A stretch of DNA of 64,000 bases from Mycolicibacterium rhodesiae (GTDB lineage: Bacteria; Actinomycetota; Actinomycetes; Mycobacteriales; Mycobacteriaceae), in assembly GCF_002086695.1 (NCBI RefSeq), contig NZ_MVIH01000003.1, positions 248,001 through 312,000 of the forward strand. The letters run 5' to 3'. Shown in pieces: positions 10,401 to 18,714 of this stretch. Below the pieces are notes generated by a model. The model did not search any database and was not told the DNA's origin. It saw only the letters and a list, made by a program, of their open reading frames with translations. Position 1 is the first letter of the stretch. Each line of letters opens with the position of its first letter. A program made the position numbers and the translations under genes.

Positions 10401-10418
10401 TCAGTAGTTAACTACTGA
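10401..10418. promoter_or_regulatory. Perfect 18-bp palindrome upstream of the secreted propeller gene
   Basis: TCAGTAGTTAACTACTGA reads the same on both strands with no spacer. It lies immediately upstream of where the -35 would be for a TACAGT -10 box at 10442-10447, so it is more likely a regulator binding site than a terminator (no T run follows). Confidence 0.5.
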
Positions 10419-10491
10419 GTCCGCCGGGCACTCGTGGCGACTACAGTTTGAATGCTCCTTCGGGGGTGTCGGTGAGTGTTGGGGGAGTGCC

Positions 10492-12435
10492 ATGAAGTGT
10501 CATCAGCGACGTCTGTGGTTGGCCGCAGGCGTGATGTCCTTCGGCGTGGGCGCAGCGGTGACCGGTGGCGCGGCGTTTGCCCATGCTGACACCACCGAGT
10601 CCTCGCCCGCCTCTGGTCCCGCGAAGCCGCGCGCTACTGCCGGCACTCCGCATCTGCGCGGCACGCACCCGTCTGTCGCGTCCCCCAGTGCTGCGCGTAC
10701 CCCCGTCTCGGCGCGCGCATCGAAGGCGGATATCGCGATAACGGTTGCCTCCGTTGGGCATTCGCCGCGTGTCCGCACCGCAACCGCCAGCCGAGCGGCA
10801 GTGCAGCCCTCGGCGTCTGCGCTTCCAGCGCCACCGCCGCTCGGGGCGATCCTCCCGCGATTGTTCAACGTGTTGGTGCCGTTGATCAACAACACCCCGG
10901 TACGCGACCTGCTCAACATCGTCGATCCGCCGGGAACGCCGGGGGCCACGGTGATCCGGCTGGCCGGGACACCGTCCAGCGCGGTGTTGAGCCCCACCGG
11001 CAATCTGCTGTTCGAGCTCACCGTGCCGCCGAATCCCCTCGGGGGCATCTTCTACGTTCCCCCGACGTACTCCACGCTGACCGTGATCAACACGGCGACG
11101 AACACGGTCGTGGGAGTGCCCGTCAACGTCCGCGGCGTCCCCATCGGGGCCCCAGTGATCAGCGCGGACGGTACCCGCGCCTACCAGAGCTCGTCGGTGG
11201 CGGGCGGGGTGAACACGACGTATGTGACGGTGATCGACACCGCGAGCGGCAACGTCGTCGGGAAACCGATCCGGCTGGACGGCTGGTCGGCCGGCAGCGT
11301 GGTGCTCAGCGCCGACGGCCACTACGCCTACCAGGCGACCACCATCAGTGTCGGGAGCGTCTTCACCACCGCGGTGAGCGCCATCGACACCAAAAAGGTC
11401 GCTACCGTGGGCGACCCAGTGAGTGTGCAGGGCTGGATTCGGGGGTCGATGGTGCGCAACCTCGACGCCACTCGGCTCTGTCTGACTACCACCGACGAGG
11501 TTGCCGTGATCGACACCTCGGACATGTCGCTCGTAGCTCCGCCGATCGCTGTTGACGGCTCCCCGAACGGCGGCGTCGTGGCGAGCCCAGACGGCACCCG
11601 AGCTGTTGTGACGACCGACCGTGGCAACTTTCCCGACAACACCGTCGTCGTCACACTCGTCGACCTCGCCAGCGGATCCGTGATCGGAACACCCACGGTC
11701 ATCGAGGGTTTCACCAATAGCACCGCAGCCGGGATTCCGATATTCAGCGACGGCGGCGCGCGGCTCAATCAAATCACCGGGGCCTACGACCAGAACACCA
11801 AGACCAGCTCGACCGTCCTGACCATCATCGACAGCAGTACCGGCAACCTCGTCGGTGCCCCAATCGCTCTGCCCGGCAACGACACTCGCTTCATGGCGGT
11901 ACAGGTTCCCGACCCGGCGGACAGCCACCTGTTCGTCGCCTCCGGGATCACCCAGACCTACGACTCGATGGTCATCACCGTCGTGGATACCTCCGACGGC
12001 ACGGTCGTCGGAACGCCGCTGGTGACCGGCTACGGCACACTGGTGTCGGCACCCGGCGGCAACAGTGTGTACGTGTCCGCGGGGTTTGGCGGGTCGACGC
12101 CTACCGGAACTGAGGTCAGTGTGGTCGACAGCGACGGCGTCACCACCGGTACGTCTCGGCCACTCTTCTCTCCGCCGATCGCGCTCTTGGCGAGCCCCGG
12201 AGGCTCGCGGGTGTATCAACTCACCGCCGTCGGCTCCCATATCCAGATCTTCGCGCTTGATGCCGTGACTGCCGCCGGCTCAAGCGTCCCGGTCAGCGTT
12301 GGCGGCACTGTGAACAGCGCGCTGATCACGCCCGACGGCACGAAGATCTACGACACCAACAACGGATCCTCGCCGTTGCTCTCGCTGTCGTTTCCCTATC
12401 GGGTGACGGTCGTGAAGACGAGCGCGATCAGGTAA
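10492..12435 (+). CDS. Secreted beta-propeller-like (YVTN-type) repeat protein
   Basis: 647 residues, ATG preceded by GGGGGAG. A signal peptide is clear (residues ~8-33, ending FAHADT), then an Ala/Ser/Pro/Arg linker to ~125. From ~160 onward the sequence repeats a unit of about 45-50 residues with motifs such as TVINTATNTVVGVPV, TVIDTASGNVVGKPI and ISADGTRAYQSS, the pattern of YVTN/NHL propeller blades. It is probably an exported protein folded as a propeller; no catalytic motif is seen. Its N-terminal plan resembles the proteins at 1477 and 53924. Its stop overlaps the converging gene by 8 bases. Confidence 0.82.
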   Translation: MKCHQRRLWLAAGVMSFGVGAAVTGGAAFAHADTTESSPASGPAKPRATAGTPHLRGTHPSVASPSAARTPVSARASKADIAITVASVGHSPRVRTATASRAAVQPSASALPAPPPLGAILPRLFNVLVPLINNTPVRDLLNIVDPPGTPGATVIRLAGTPSSAVLSPTGNLLFELTVPPNPLGGIFYVPPTYSTLTVINTATNTVVGVPVNVRGVPIGAPVISADGTRAYQSSSVAGGVNTTYVTVIDTASGNVVGKPIRLDGWSAGSVVLSADGHYAYQATTISVGSVFTTAVSAIDTKKVATVGDPVSVQGWIRGSMVRNLDATRLCLTTTDEVAVIDTSDMSLVAPPIAVDGSPNGGVVASPDGTRAVVTTDRGNFPDNTVVVTLVDLASGSVIGTPTVIEGFTNSTAAGIPIFSDGGARLNQITGAYDQNTKTSSTVLTIIDSSTGNLVGAPIALPGNDTRFMAVQVPDPADSHLFVASGITQTYDSMVITVVDTSDGTVVGTPLVTGYGTLVSAPGGNSVYVSAGFGGSTPTGTEVSVVDSDGVTTGTSRPLFSPPIALLASPGGSRVYQLTAVGSHIQIFALDAVTAAGSSVPVSVGGTVNSALITPDGTKIYDTNNGSSPLLSLSFPYRVTVVKTSAIR

Positions 12436-12991
12436 CTGCTGACGGCCACGGCCGCATCCAGCCTTCGACCGGCAGGGCGAGACCGTTGCACAACGTGCAC
12501 ACGGTCCGGTACCAGCCGACGGCGATCAACAGCTCCATCCGCTGCTCGTCGTCGAAGCTGTCACCCAGCGCGGCCCAGGTGGACGCCGACCATGAGCCGG
12601 TGCGCTCCAACTCGTCGACGGCCTCGATGAGCACCCGCTCCGCAGCAGTCCACCGCGCGTCGTCAGCAGAACCGACCGCCAGTGCATCGGCCTCCGCACC
12701 GGACACCCCGGCGATCGGTCCCCAGAACGCGGCCTGCCCGCCCCACTCGTAGGCACAGCGCACCAGCCCGCAGATGCGCAGGATCGCGATCGTGCGGACG
12801 CGCGGTGGCAGCCGGGTGTCGACGTAAAGAGACTCGCCCATCTTGCGTAGCTTGCGGGCCATGTCGGGGTGGCGCTGCAGACACCGCACCAGCAGCAACG
12901 GCTCATAGGTGCGATCGGGGTGTCCCCAGCTGCCTATGTCGGCGGCGTCGGCGTCACTCCACGGCTGTGCCAGCGGCGCCACCCGGCTCAC
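12428..12991 (-). CDS. Carboxymuconolactone decarboxylase (CMD/AhpD-like) family protein
   Basis: 187 residues. The CMD core is seen around residues 60-100 (RVRTIAILRICGLVRCAYEWGG), with a Cys-x-x-x-Trp in place of the redox Cys-x-x-Cys of AhpD, so peroxidase activity is doubtful. A C-terminal region ends in GWYRTVCTLCNGLALP. Its start overlaps the stop of the D-aminoacylase gene by 4 bases (ATGA), so the two are co-transcribed and translationally coupled. The reaction is unknown. Confidence 0.8.
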   Translation of the reverse strand: MSRVAPLAQPWSDADAADIGSWGHPDRTYEPLLLVRCLQRHPDMARKLRKMGESLYVDTRLPPRVRTIAILRICGLVRCAYEWGGQAAFWGPIAGVSGAEADALAVGSADDARWTAAERVLIEAVDELERTGSWSASTWAALGDSFDDEQRMELLIAVGWYRTVCTLCNGLALPVEGWMRPWPSAVT

Positions 12992-14712
12992 AGGGAAGGC
13001 GCCGGTTGCCGTCCGCGGATCAGCTTGCCCGGCAGCGCCGACGTCGGCACTCCGTTCTCCGAGATGACCTCACCGGCGACGATCGTTGCGACATAGCCGT
13101 CGGCGGTCTGGTCGAGCCGCCGCCCGCCCGCGGGCAGGTCGGCCTTGACGGTCGGCTGGTGGAGCCGCAGCGCATCGGCATCGATCACATTGACGTCGGC
13201 TTTGTAGCCCACCGCGAGCCGGCCGCGGTCGGCCAGCCCGGCGATGCGGGCGGGCACCGAGGTCAGCTCCTGGACCACCCGTTGCACCGACAGCCGGCCA
13301 GACGGCCTGTCCCGCACCCAGTGCGTCAGCATGTAGGTGGGAAAGCTTGCGTCGCAGATCATTCCGTAATGCGCGCCGCCATCGCCCAAGCCCAGAACCA
13401 CGTCGTCGCGCTGGATGAGTTCGGCCACCGTGTCCAACGAGTTGTCCCGGAAGTTGGCCAGCGTCACCAGCAGCATGGCGTGACCGTCATCGTCGAGCAG
13501 CCGGTCGTAGGCCTCCTCGAGCGGGCTGACGCCGCGCGCGGCGGCCCGCGCGCCGATCGAATCCTCAGGCGACGGTTCGTAATTCGGCGGGTCGCCGAGC
13601 GGGAACATGTAGTTCCAGGCCTGTGCGGCGAACATCAGCGGGTGCCCGTCGCTGGCGGGCTGGTCCTTCAAAATACGTTCACGCACTTCGGGTTTGCGCA
13701 TCTCGGCGACCCGCTCGGCCAGCGGCAAGTCGGCGATCTCCCGGTATGCCGGGTACATGACGAACGGGTTGCCGGACAGGTCCAGGCCGAGAACCAGGCC
13801 GATCGGTCGCGGGAAGATCTGCCCCGTGACGTCGCCGCCGTTGGCGTTGGCCTTCTCGACCATCCGCAGTGCGTCGAGGTGAATCGGCGGTCCCGCGTTG
13901 CCGATCGCCAGCGTGAACGTCACCGGCAGCCCCACGTCGGAGGCGACGTCGAACACCGCGCTCAGCGCACCCTCGTAGTCACCGGCCATCAGATCCGGCA
14001 CGAACTGCAGCAGTCCGCCGCCGGCGTCGTCGACACCCCGAGCGATCGCCTCGATCTCCTCGTACTGCGCCTCATAACTCGGAATCGGTTGTCCGCCTGA
14101 GGTTTTATGCAGGGTGAGCCGGGACGAGGCAAAGCCCAGCGCACCGGCGCGGATCGCTTCCTCGGCCAGCTTGCGCATCAATGCCAGATCCTCGGGAGTG
14201 GGCAGCTCGCGGTTGACGCCGCGCTCACCCATCACGTACACCCGCAGCGGGGAGTGCGGCAGGAACGCCGCGACGTCGATGTCGCGCTGTCGCGAATCCA
14301 GCGCGTCAAGGAATTCGGGGAACGTCTCCCAGGTCCACGGCAATCCGTCGACCATCACGACGCCGGGGATGTCCTCGACACCGGCCATGACGTCGACGAG
14401 CGTGTCGTGGTCCTCCGGGCGGCACGGTGCGAAGCCGACGCCGCAATTGCCCATGACTGCCGTGGTCACTCCGTGAGCCGACGACGGCGTCATCCGATCC
14501 GACCAGATCGCCTGCCCGTCGTAATGGGTGTGCAGGTCGACGAAGCCGGGGGTGACGAGAAGGCCGGTGGCGTCGATCTCCCGCCCACCTTTTTCGGTGA
14601 CGGTGCCCACCGCGGCGATGACGCCGTCGGACACCGCGACATCACCGGGGTAGGGCTCGCCGCCCAGCCCGTCGACGATCGTTCCGTTGCGGATGACCAG
14701 GTCATAGCTCAT
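12988..14712 (-). CDS. N-acyl-D-amino-acid deacylase / D-aminoacylase family amidohydrolase
   Basis: 574 residues, the usual length. The N-terminus (MSYDLVIRNGTIVDGLGG) and the metal motif DLHTHYDGQ (H61, H63) are typical of the amidohydrolase superfamily, as is the C-terminal ADVNVIDADAL barrel segment. GVTTAVMGNCGVGFAP carries the conserved Cys of D-aminoacylases. The family hydrolyses N-acyl-D-amino acids or related amides; mycobacterial members of this type are abundant and mostly uncharacterised, so the true substrate is open. First gene of a two-gene minus-strand operon with the CMD protein. Confidence 0.85.
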   Translation of the reverse strand: MSYDLVIRNGTIVDGLGGEPYPGDVAVSDGVIAAVGTVTEKGGREIDATGLLVTPGFVDLHTHYDGQAIWSDRMTPSSAHGVTTAVMGNCGVGFAPCRPEDHDTLVDVMAGVEDIPGVVMVDGLPWTWETFPEFLDALDSRQRDIDVAAFLPHSPLRVYVMGERGVNRELPTPEDLALMRKLAEEAIRAGALGFASSRLTLHKTSGGQPIPSYEAQYEEIEAIARGVDDAGGGLLQFVPDLMAGDYEGALSAVFDVASDVGLPVTFTLAIGNAGPPIHLDALRMVEKANANGGDVTGQIFPRPIGLVLGLDLSGNPFVMYPAYREIADLPLAERVAEMRKPEVRERILKDQPASDGHPLMFAAQAWNYMFPLGDPPNYEPSPEDSIGARAAARGVSPLEEAYDRLLDDDGHAMLLVTLANFRDNSLDTVAELIQRDDVVLGLGDGGAHYGMICDASFPTYMLTHWVRDRPSGRLSVQRVVQELTSVPARIAGLADRGRLAVGYKADVNVIDADALRLHQPTVKADLPAGGRRLDQTADGYVATIVAGEVISENGVPTSALPGKLIRGRQPAPSL

Positions 14713-14753
14713 ACCGACGACATTACGTCGCCACCCCCTGTCACGATGGAGGT

Positions 14754-15164
14754 GTGATCGATCACTTCGGAATCAACTGTGACAAGTACGCCGAATCCCA
14801 GGAGTTCTACGACAAGGTCCTGCACGTCTTGGGCTACCACCGGGTGATGGACTTCGGTGAAGCCATCGGTTATGGCACCGACGGCAAGCCGACGTTCTGG
14901 ATCGCCGATGCATCGGCCGGCGACGCCGACGGACCGAACCGGGAGGTGCACATCGCGTTCGCGGCCAAGGACGCCGAATCGGTACAGGCGTTCTTCCATA
15001 CCGCCCTGGCGCTCGGTGTCGAGCCGCTGCACGAGCCGCGACTGTGGCCCGAATACCACCCGGGCTATTACGGCGCCTTCGTCCGCGACCCGGAGGGCAA
15101 CAACGTCGAAGCGGTCTTCCACGGCGCCCAGCCTGAAGCCCAGACCCCGACGAACTCCGCGTAG
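14754..15164 (+). CDS. VOC family protein (glyoxalase/bleomycin resistance/dioxygenase fold)
   Basis: 136 residues from a GTG start. It begins IDHFGINCDKYAESQEFYDKVL, which is the first beta-alpha-beta unit of the vicinal oxygen chelate fold; the second half contains REVHIAFAAKDAESVQAFF and ends YGAFVRDPEGNNVEAVFH. His and Glu at the ends of the two halves are candidate metal ligands. The substrate is unknown. It lies 11 bases ahead of the DinB-like gene, so the genes from here to the PAP2 phosphatase are likely one transcript. Confidence 0.87.
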   Translation: MIDHFGINCDKYAESQEFYDKVLHVLGYHRVMDFGEAIGYGTDGKPTFWIADASAGDADGPNREVHIAFAAKDAESVQAFFHTALALGVEPLHEPRLWPEYHPGYYGAFVRDPEGNNVEAVFHGAQPEAQTPTNSA

Positions 15165-15175
15165 CGTCTGACGTT

Positions 15176-15700
15176 ATGGCCGACTCATTGTCCGACGCAG
15201 ACGCCGCCCGCGAACTCCTGCGGGATTCGTTCACCCGCATCATCGAGCACGTCCAGGAAATCACCGACGATCTGACCGAGGAGCTCTCGTTCTTCCGGCC
15301 GACCGCGACGGCCAACAGCATCGCGTGGCTGGTGTGGCACAGCGCTCGGATTCAGGATGCGCAACTCGCCGATATCGCCGGGACCGAGCAGGTGTGGTTC
15401 AGCGGCGGGTGGGTGGACCGCTTTGATCTGGACCTGCCCCGCGACGCCCACGGTTACGGCCACACCCCTGAAGAGGTCGGCAAGGTTCGGGCGCCCGCCG
15501 ACCTGCTGGCCGGCTACTACCACGCCGTGCACAAAGTCACCCTGGAGTATGTCGCCAGTGTCACCACCGAGGAACTCGCGCGCGTGGTCGACGAGAATTG
15601 GAATCCGCCGGTGACGGCAAGCATGCGGTTGGTCAGCATCATCGACGACTGCGCCCAGCACCTTGGTCAGGCCGCGTACGTACGGGGCATCGCTCGCTGA
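15176..15700 (+). CDS. DinB-like / mycothiol transferase (DUF664) family protein
   Basis: 174 residues forming a four-helix bundle. The metal-binding histidines of the DinB/DUF664 fold are visible at LVWHSARIQD, YYHAVHKVTL and DCAQHLGQAAYVRG. Related actinobacterial enzymes are thiol S-transferases that use mycothiol, the thiol made by mshA later in this window, but that activity is not shown for this protein. The stop codon overlaps the proposed CTG start of the PAP2 gene. Confidence 0.82.
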   Translation: MADSLSDADAARELLRDSFTRIIEHVQEITDDLTEELSFFRPTATANSIAWLVWHSARIQDAQLADIAGTEQVWFSGGWVDRFDLDLPRDAHGYGHTPEEVGKVRAPADLLAGYYHAVHKVTLEYVASVTTEELARVVDENWNPPVTASMRLVSIIDDCAQHLGQAAYVRGIAR

Positions 15701-16272
15701 CCACCTCCGCGGTCCGCTGGTGGCCGCCGGTCGGGTTGGTTGCGATGATGCTGCTCGGTTGGGCGGTGGGGAAGGGCTCGACCGCGCTCGACGATTGGTT
15801 CCAGCTCGCCAACGGCAGCGGGTTGGGACGCCTGCTGTTCTTCACCGATCAGCGCACGATGGCGGTGATCCTGGTCGGCGTCCTGGCGCTGGCCGCCTAT
15901 CGGCGGCGCTGGCCGCTGGTCGTCGCGGTCGCAGTGAGTCCTGTTGCTGCCGTGATCCTTTCGCGCCTGTTCAAGGAGATGTTCGGCCGGCAGAAGGGTG
16001 GCGCGGTCGCCTACCCCAGCGGCCACACTACGCTGATGGGGGTGGTGATCGGCATGCTGCTTCTGGTGGTGGGTGCGCGGTTGTACGTCGGGGTGGTCGC
16101 CACCGTCTGGGTGCTGCTCGGGATGCTAGGTCAGGCCGTGACCTATCACTACTTCACCGACGCCGTCGGCGGGCTGCTGCTGGGCAGCGCGATTGTCTGC
16201 CTGGCCGCCGCGATCCTCGGCGGGACCGGTCGTTCACCGCAGCGTCACCCTCGGTTTCCTTCACGCTGCTAA
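15697..16272 (+). CDS. PAP2 superfamily phosphatase, probable CTG start
   Basis: 191 residues if translation begins at CTG 15697, which overlaps the previous stop (CTGA). The first ordinary in-frame start after that stop is TTG 15736, which would cut the first membrane helix (PPVGLVAMMLLGWAVG) short. Transmembrane segments cover most of the protein. PAP2 motifs are present: KEMFGRQKGG (motif 1), YPSGHTT (motif 2) and a third, TYHYFTDAVGG. It probably dephosphorylates isoprenoid or lipid phosphates at the membrane. Followed after 9 bases by ppk2. Confidence 0.8.
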   Translation: MTTSAVRWWPPVGLVAMMLLGWAVGKGSTALDDWFQLANGSGLGRLLFFTDQRTMAVILVGVLALAAYRRRWPLVVAVAVSPVAAVILSRLFKEMFGRQKGGAVAYPSGHTTLMGVVIGMLLLVVGARLYVGVVATVWVLLGMLGQAVTYHYFTDAVGGLLLGSAIVCLAAAILGGTGRSPQRHPRFPSRC

Positions 16273-16281
16273 TTTCCGCGC

Positions 16282-17139
16282 GTGTCACTAGACAGCCACG
16301 GCTACACGGTTTTCGATGACGACGACGACGACCCGGTGCTGCTCGACGCCGCCGGCTTGGCCGTCGACACCTGGCGGGAGAACTACCCGTACGACCATCG
16401 GATGTCGCGCAACGAGTACGAGGAGCAGAAGCGGCTGCTGCAGATCGAGCTGCTGAAGCTGCAGAAGTGGAGCCAGACGCACGGCCTGCGGCACGTCCTG
16501 GTGTTCGAAGGGCGCGACGCGGCCGGCAAGGGCGGCACCATCAAACGCTTCATGGAGCATCTCAACCCGAGGGGCGCGCGGGTGGTGGCGCTGGAGAAGC
16601 CCACCGAGAAGGAACGCACTCAGTGGTACTTCCAGCGCTACGTCAACCACCTGCCTGCGGCAGGTGAAATCGTGATGTTCGACCGGTCCTGGTACAACCG
16701 CGCCGGGGTGGAGCGGGTGATGGGGTACTGCACGCCCAAGCAGCACGCCGAGTTCATCCGGCAGGCGCCGTTGTTCGAGCAGATGCTGGTCAACGACGGC
16801 ATCAGCCTGACCAAGCTGTGGTTCTCGGTGTCCTCGAGCGAGCAGCGCACCCGGTTCACCATTCGCCAGGTCGACCCCGTGCGGCAGTGGAAACTGTCCC
16901 CGACGGACCTGGCGTCGCTGGACAAGTGGCACGACTACACCTCCGCCAAGGAAGACATGTTCGCCTGGACGGACACCGAGATCGCGCCGTGGACGGTCAT
17001 CAAAAGCAACGACAAGAAACGCGCGCGGATCAACGCGATGCGCCACGTGCTGAGTAAGTTCAACTACGACAACAAAGACCATGAGGTGGTCGGCCAGCCC
17101 GACCCGTTGATCGTGGGCCGCGCAACTCACTCCGACTGA
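16282..17139 (+). CDS. ppk2: Polyphosphate kinase 2 (PPK2)
   Basis: 285 residues from GTG 16282. Walker A is GRDAAGKGG (residues 77-85), Walker B is in EIVMFDRSWYNRAG, and the lid segment KLSPTDLASLDKWHDYT is typical of class I PPK2. The enzyme transfers phosphate between polyphosphate and nucleoside diphosphates, usually driving GTP or ATP synthesis. It resembles M. tuberculosis Rv3232c, though the N-terminus here has an unusual run of six Asp (DDDDDD, residues 12-17). A second PPK2-type protein is encoded at 41051-41908. Confidence 0.92.
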   Translation: MSLDSHGYTVFDDDDDDPVLLDAAGLAVDTWRENYPYDHRMSRNEYEEQKRLLQIELLKLQKWSQTHGLRHVLVFEGRDAAGKGGTIKRFMEHLNPRGARVVALEKPTEKERTQWYFQRYVNHLPAAGEIVMFDRSWYNRAGVERVMGYCTPKQHAEFIRQAPLFEQMLVNDGISLTKLWFSVSSSEQRTRFTIRQVDPVRQWKLSPTDLASLDKWHDYTSAKEDMFAWTDTEIAPWTVIKSNDKKRARINAMRHVLSKFNYDNKDHEVVGQPDPLIVGRATHSD

Positions 17140-17167
17140 GGCGTCGCGTCCCCGCAGAGGAGGACGC

Positions 17168-18007
17168 GTGCGGTTCGCGACGACGCTACTGATGTGGCTC
17201 GTCACGACGCTCTTGTTGGCGGTCGCGCTGCCGGCGGCCTGGGTGCAGCAACACCTGGTCGACGAGGACGGCTACGCGGCACTGGCGCAGAAGGCCGCGG
17301 CCGATCCCGGGCTGCAGTCGGCAATGGCCTCGGAGTTGACCTCGCAGGTGGGTCGGCTGGGTACCAGCGTGAACACTGGAACCGTAAGTCTGGTCGCGGC
17401 CGCCTACACCGCGAGTTCGACGTTCCCGGGACAGTTCGCGCAGGCGAATCGCTTCGCACACCGCTGGTTGTTCACCGACCGGGTGCGCTCGAGTGTCGAT
17501 TCGCAAGGCCGGTGGGTGATCGATGCAGCGCCGATGCTCTCGGACGCCGCGTTCAAAGAGACGCTCAGCGACTACAACGTCACGTTGCCGTCGTCGATAC
17601 CAATCCCGTTGACCGACAACGCTCCTGCGGCATTGCGGCCCGGCGCGTTACGTCCGGTTGCGACGTTCGGCCCGTGGGTCAGTGTGGGCGCCGCGGTGGT
17701 GGCCGGGCTGTTCGCCCTGCTGACCCTTTTCGTGGCACGCAGTCGGGGCAAGATGCTCATAGGACTGGGCGTGTCGGCTCTGCTGGTGGGCGCGGCTGGT
17801 TGGGCGGCAATCGAATTCGGCCGCCGACGCCTGGATGCGGTGTTGAACAATTCGTCCGGGGATATCCGGCGGATCGCCGAGGTGATGGTCGGCACCGCGC
17901 AGGACAGCATGCATCAGTGGTTGAACATCACTCTGATTGCCGGGGGCGGGCTGGTGATCATCGGGGTCATCGTGTCGCTGCTGGTGAGTCTGGCCAGGAC
18001 GAACTAG
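17168..18007 (+). CDS. Integral membrane protein, unknown function
   Basis: 279 residues from a GTG with GGAGGA upstream. One N-terminal transmembrane segment (residues ~5-24), an extracytoplasmic region of about 140 residues, then three segments (~167-187, ~195-213, ~253-276). The topology is common in actinobacterial membrane proteins of unknown role, and I recognise no catalytic motif. Its stop codon overlaps the stop of the converging membrane-protein gene at 18004 by 4 bases. Confidence 0.8.
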   Translation: MRFATTLLMWLVTTLLLAVALPAAWVQQHLVDEDGYAALAQKAAADPGLQSAMASELTSQVGRLGTSVNTGTVSLVAAAYTASSTFPGQFAQANRFAHRWLFTDRVRSSVDSQGRWVIDAAPMLSDAAFKETLSDYNVTLPSSIPIPLTDNAPAALRPGALRPVATFGPWVSVGAAVVAGLFALLTLFVARSRGKMLIGLGVSALLVGAAGWAAIEFGRRRLDAVLNNSSGDIRRIAEVMVGTAQDSMHQWLNITLIAGGGLVIIGVIVSLLVSLARTN

Positions 18008-18714
18008 GCGGACGACTCTTCGTCGTCTTCACGGGCGTAGTGCCGGGCGACCGGGTCTCGTAGGCCGTAGCCCATCGGTCGGATCGTGCCGATTCGATAG
18101 CCGATGAGATAGAGGATCGGCGGCAGGAACGCCATCGAAACCGACAGTGCCGCAGCAATGATGGCCTGGGTGTTCTGCCCGCGCGCCTTCGGGAGTTTGC
18201 GTGTCGCATCGTCGATACCCGACACGAGGGCTCCCAGACAAACTATTAATGCTGCGGGGAGGGTCTTTGCATTCCACTCCGTCAGGGCGCCACCGAAGCC
18301 GAACAACCCGACGCATGCGACGAACAACCACCACGTCTTGGACGCGGTGACGCGACCGGGGTAGCTGTCGCGTGGTGGCATCGATGGCTGATCATCGTCG
18401 ATGGCGTCGGTTGGATCAGGCGCGCTGTCCTGCATCGAGAAGGCATGGTTGCGTCCTCGAATCCTGATGTAGGGGGTCTTGAAATAGGCCTGCAGCACAG
18501 CGACAAAAGCGATGCAGACTGCCGCGGCCACCACAACCTTCCATCCCCGGCCTGCCAAGCTCAGGGAGATGAAGGCGCCGCCGAGCAATGAGCCGAACCA
18601 GTACAGCCAACGCTCGTATTGACGGTCTTTGACGAACGCGGTGCCGAGCCAGGCGCAGATGAGCAGTGCTGCGCCGCCGATAAACAGCCAGTGCGACCAG
18701 GTTTCAAGAGTCAT
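18004..18714 (-). CDS. Polytopic membrane protein, second tandem paralogue (candidate immunity protein)
   Basis: 236 residues with about six membrane helices (near 7-28, 36-54, 57-77, 127-146, 150-166, 183-207). It shares with the upstream neighbour the pattern TP-[FY]-I-[RK]-I-x-GR after helix 3 and DSY-x-x-RVTA-x-x-WW before helix 4, so the two arose by tandem duplication. Its ATG overlaps the neighbour's stop by 4 bases. No enzyme motif is visible. Its place as the last gene in a T7SS-effector-like operon makes an immunity role plausible, but that is inference. Confidence 0.8.
   Translation of the reverse strand: MTLETWSHWLFIGGAALLICAWLGTAFVKDRQYERWLYWFGSLLGGAFISLSLAGRGWKVVVAAAVCIAFVAVLQAYFKTPYIRIRGRNHAFSMQDSAPDPTDAIDDDQPSMPPRDSYPGRVTASKTWWLFVACVGLFGFGGALTEWNAKTLPAALIVCLGALVSGIDDATRKLPKARGQNTQAIIAAALSVSMAFLPPILYLIGYRIGTIRPMGYGLRDPVARHYAREDDEESSA

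Noticed and set aside
10441..12240. A 599-codon minus-strand frame opposite the propeller protein
   Set aside because: Composition is Arg/His/Gly-rich, as expected of a GC-rich shadow frame; the plus-strand frame has a signal peptide and repeats.
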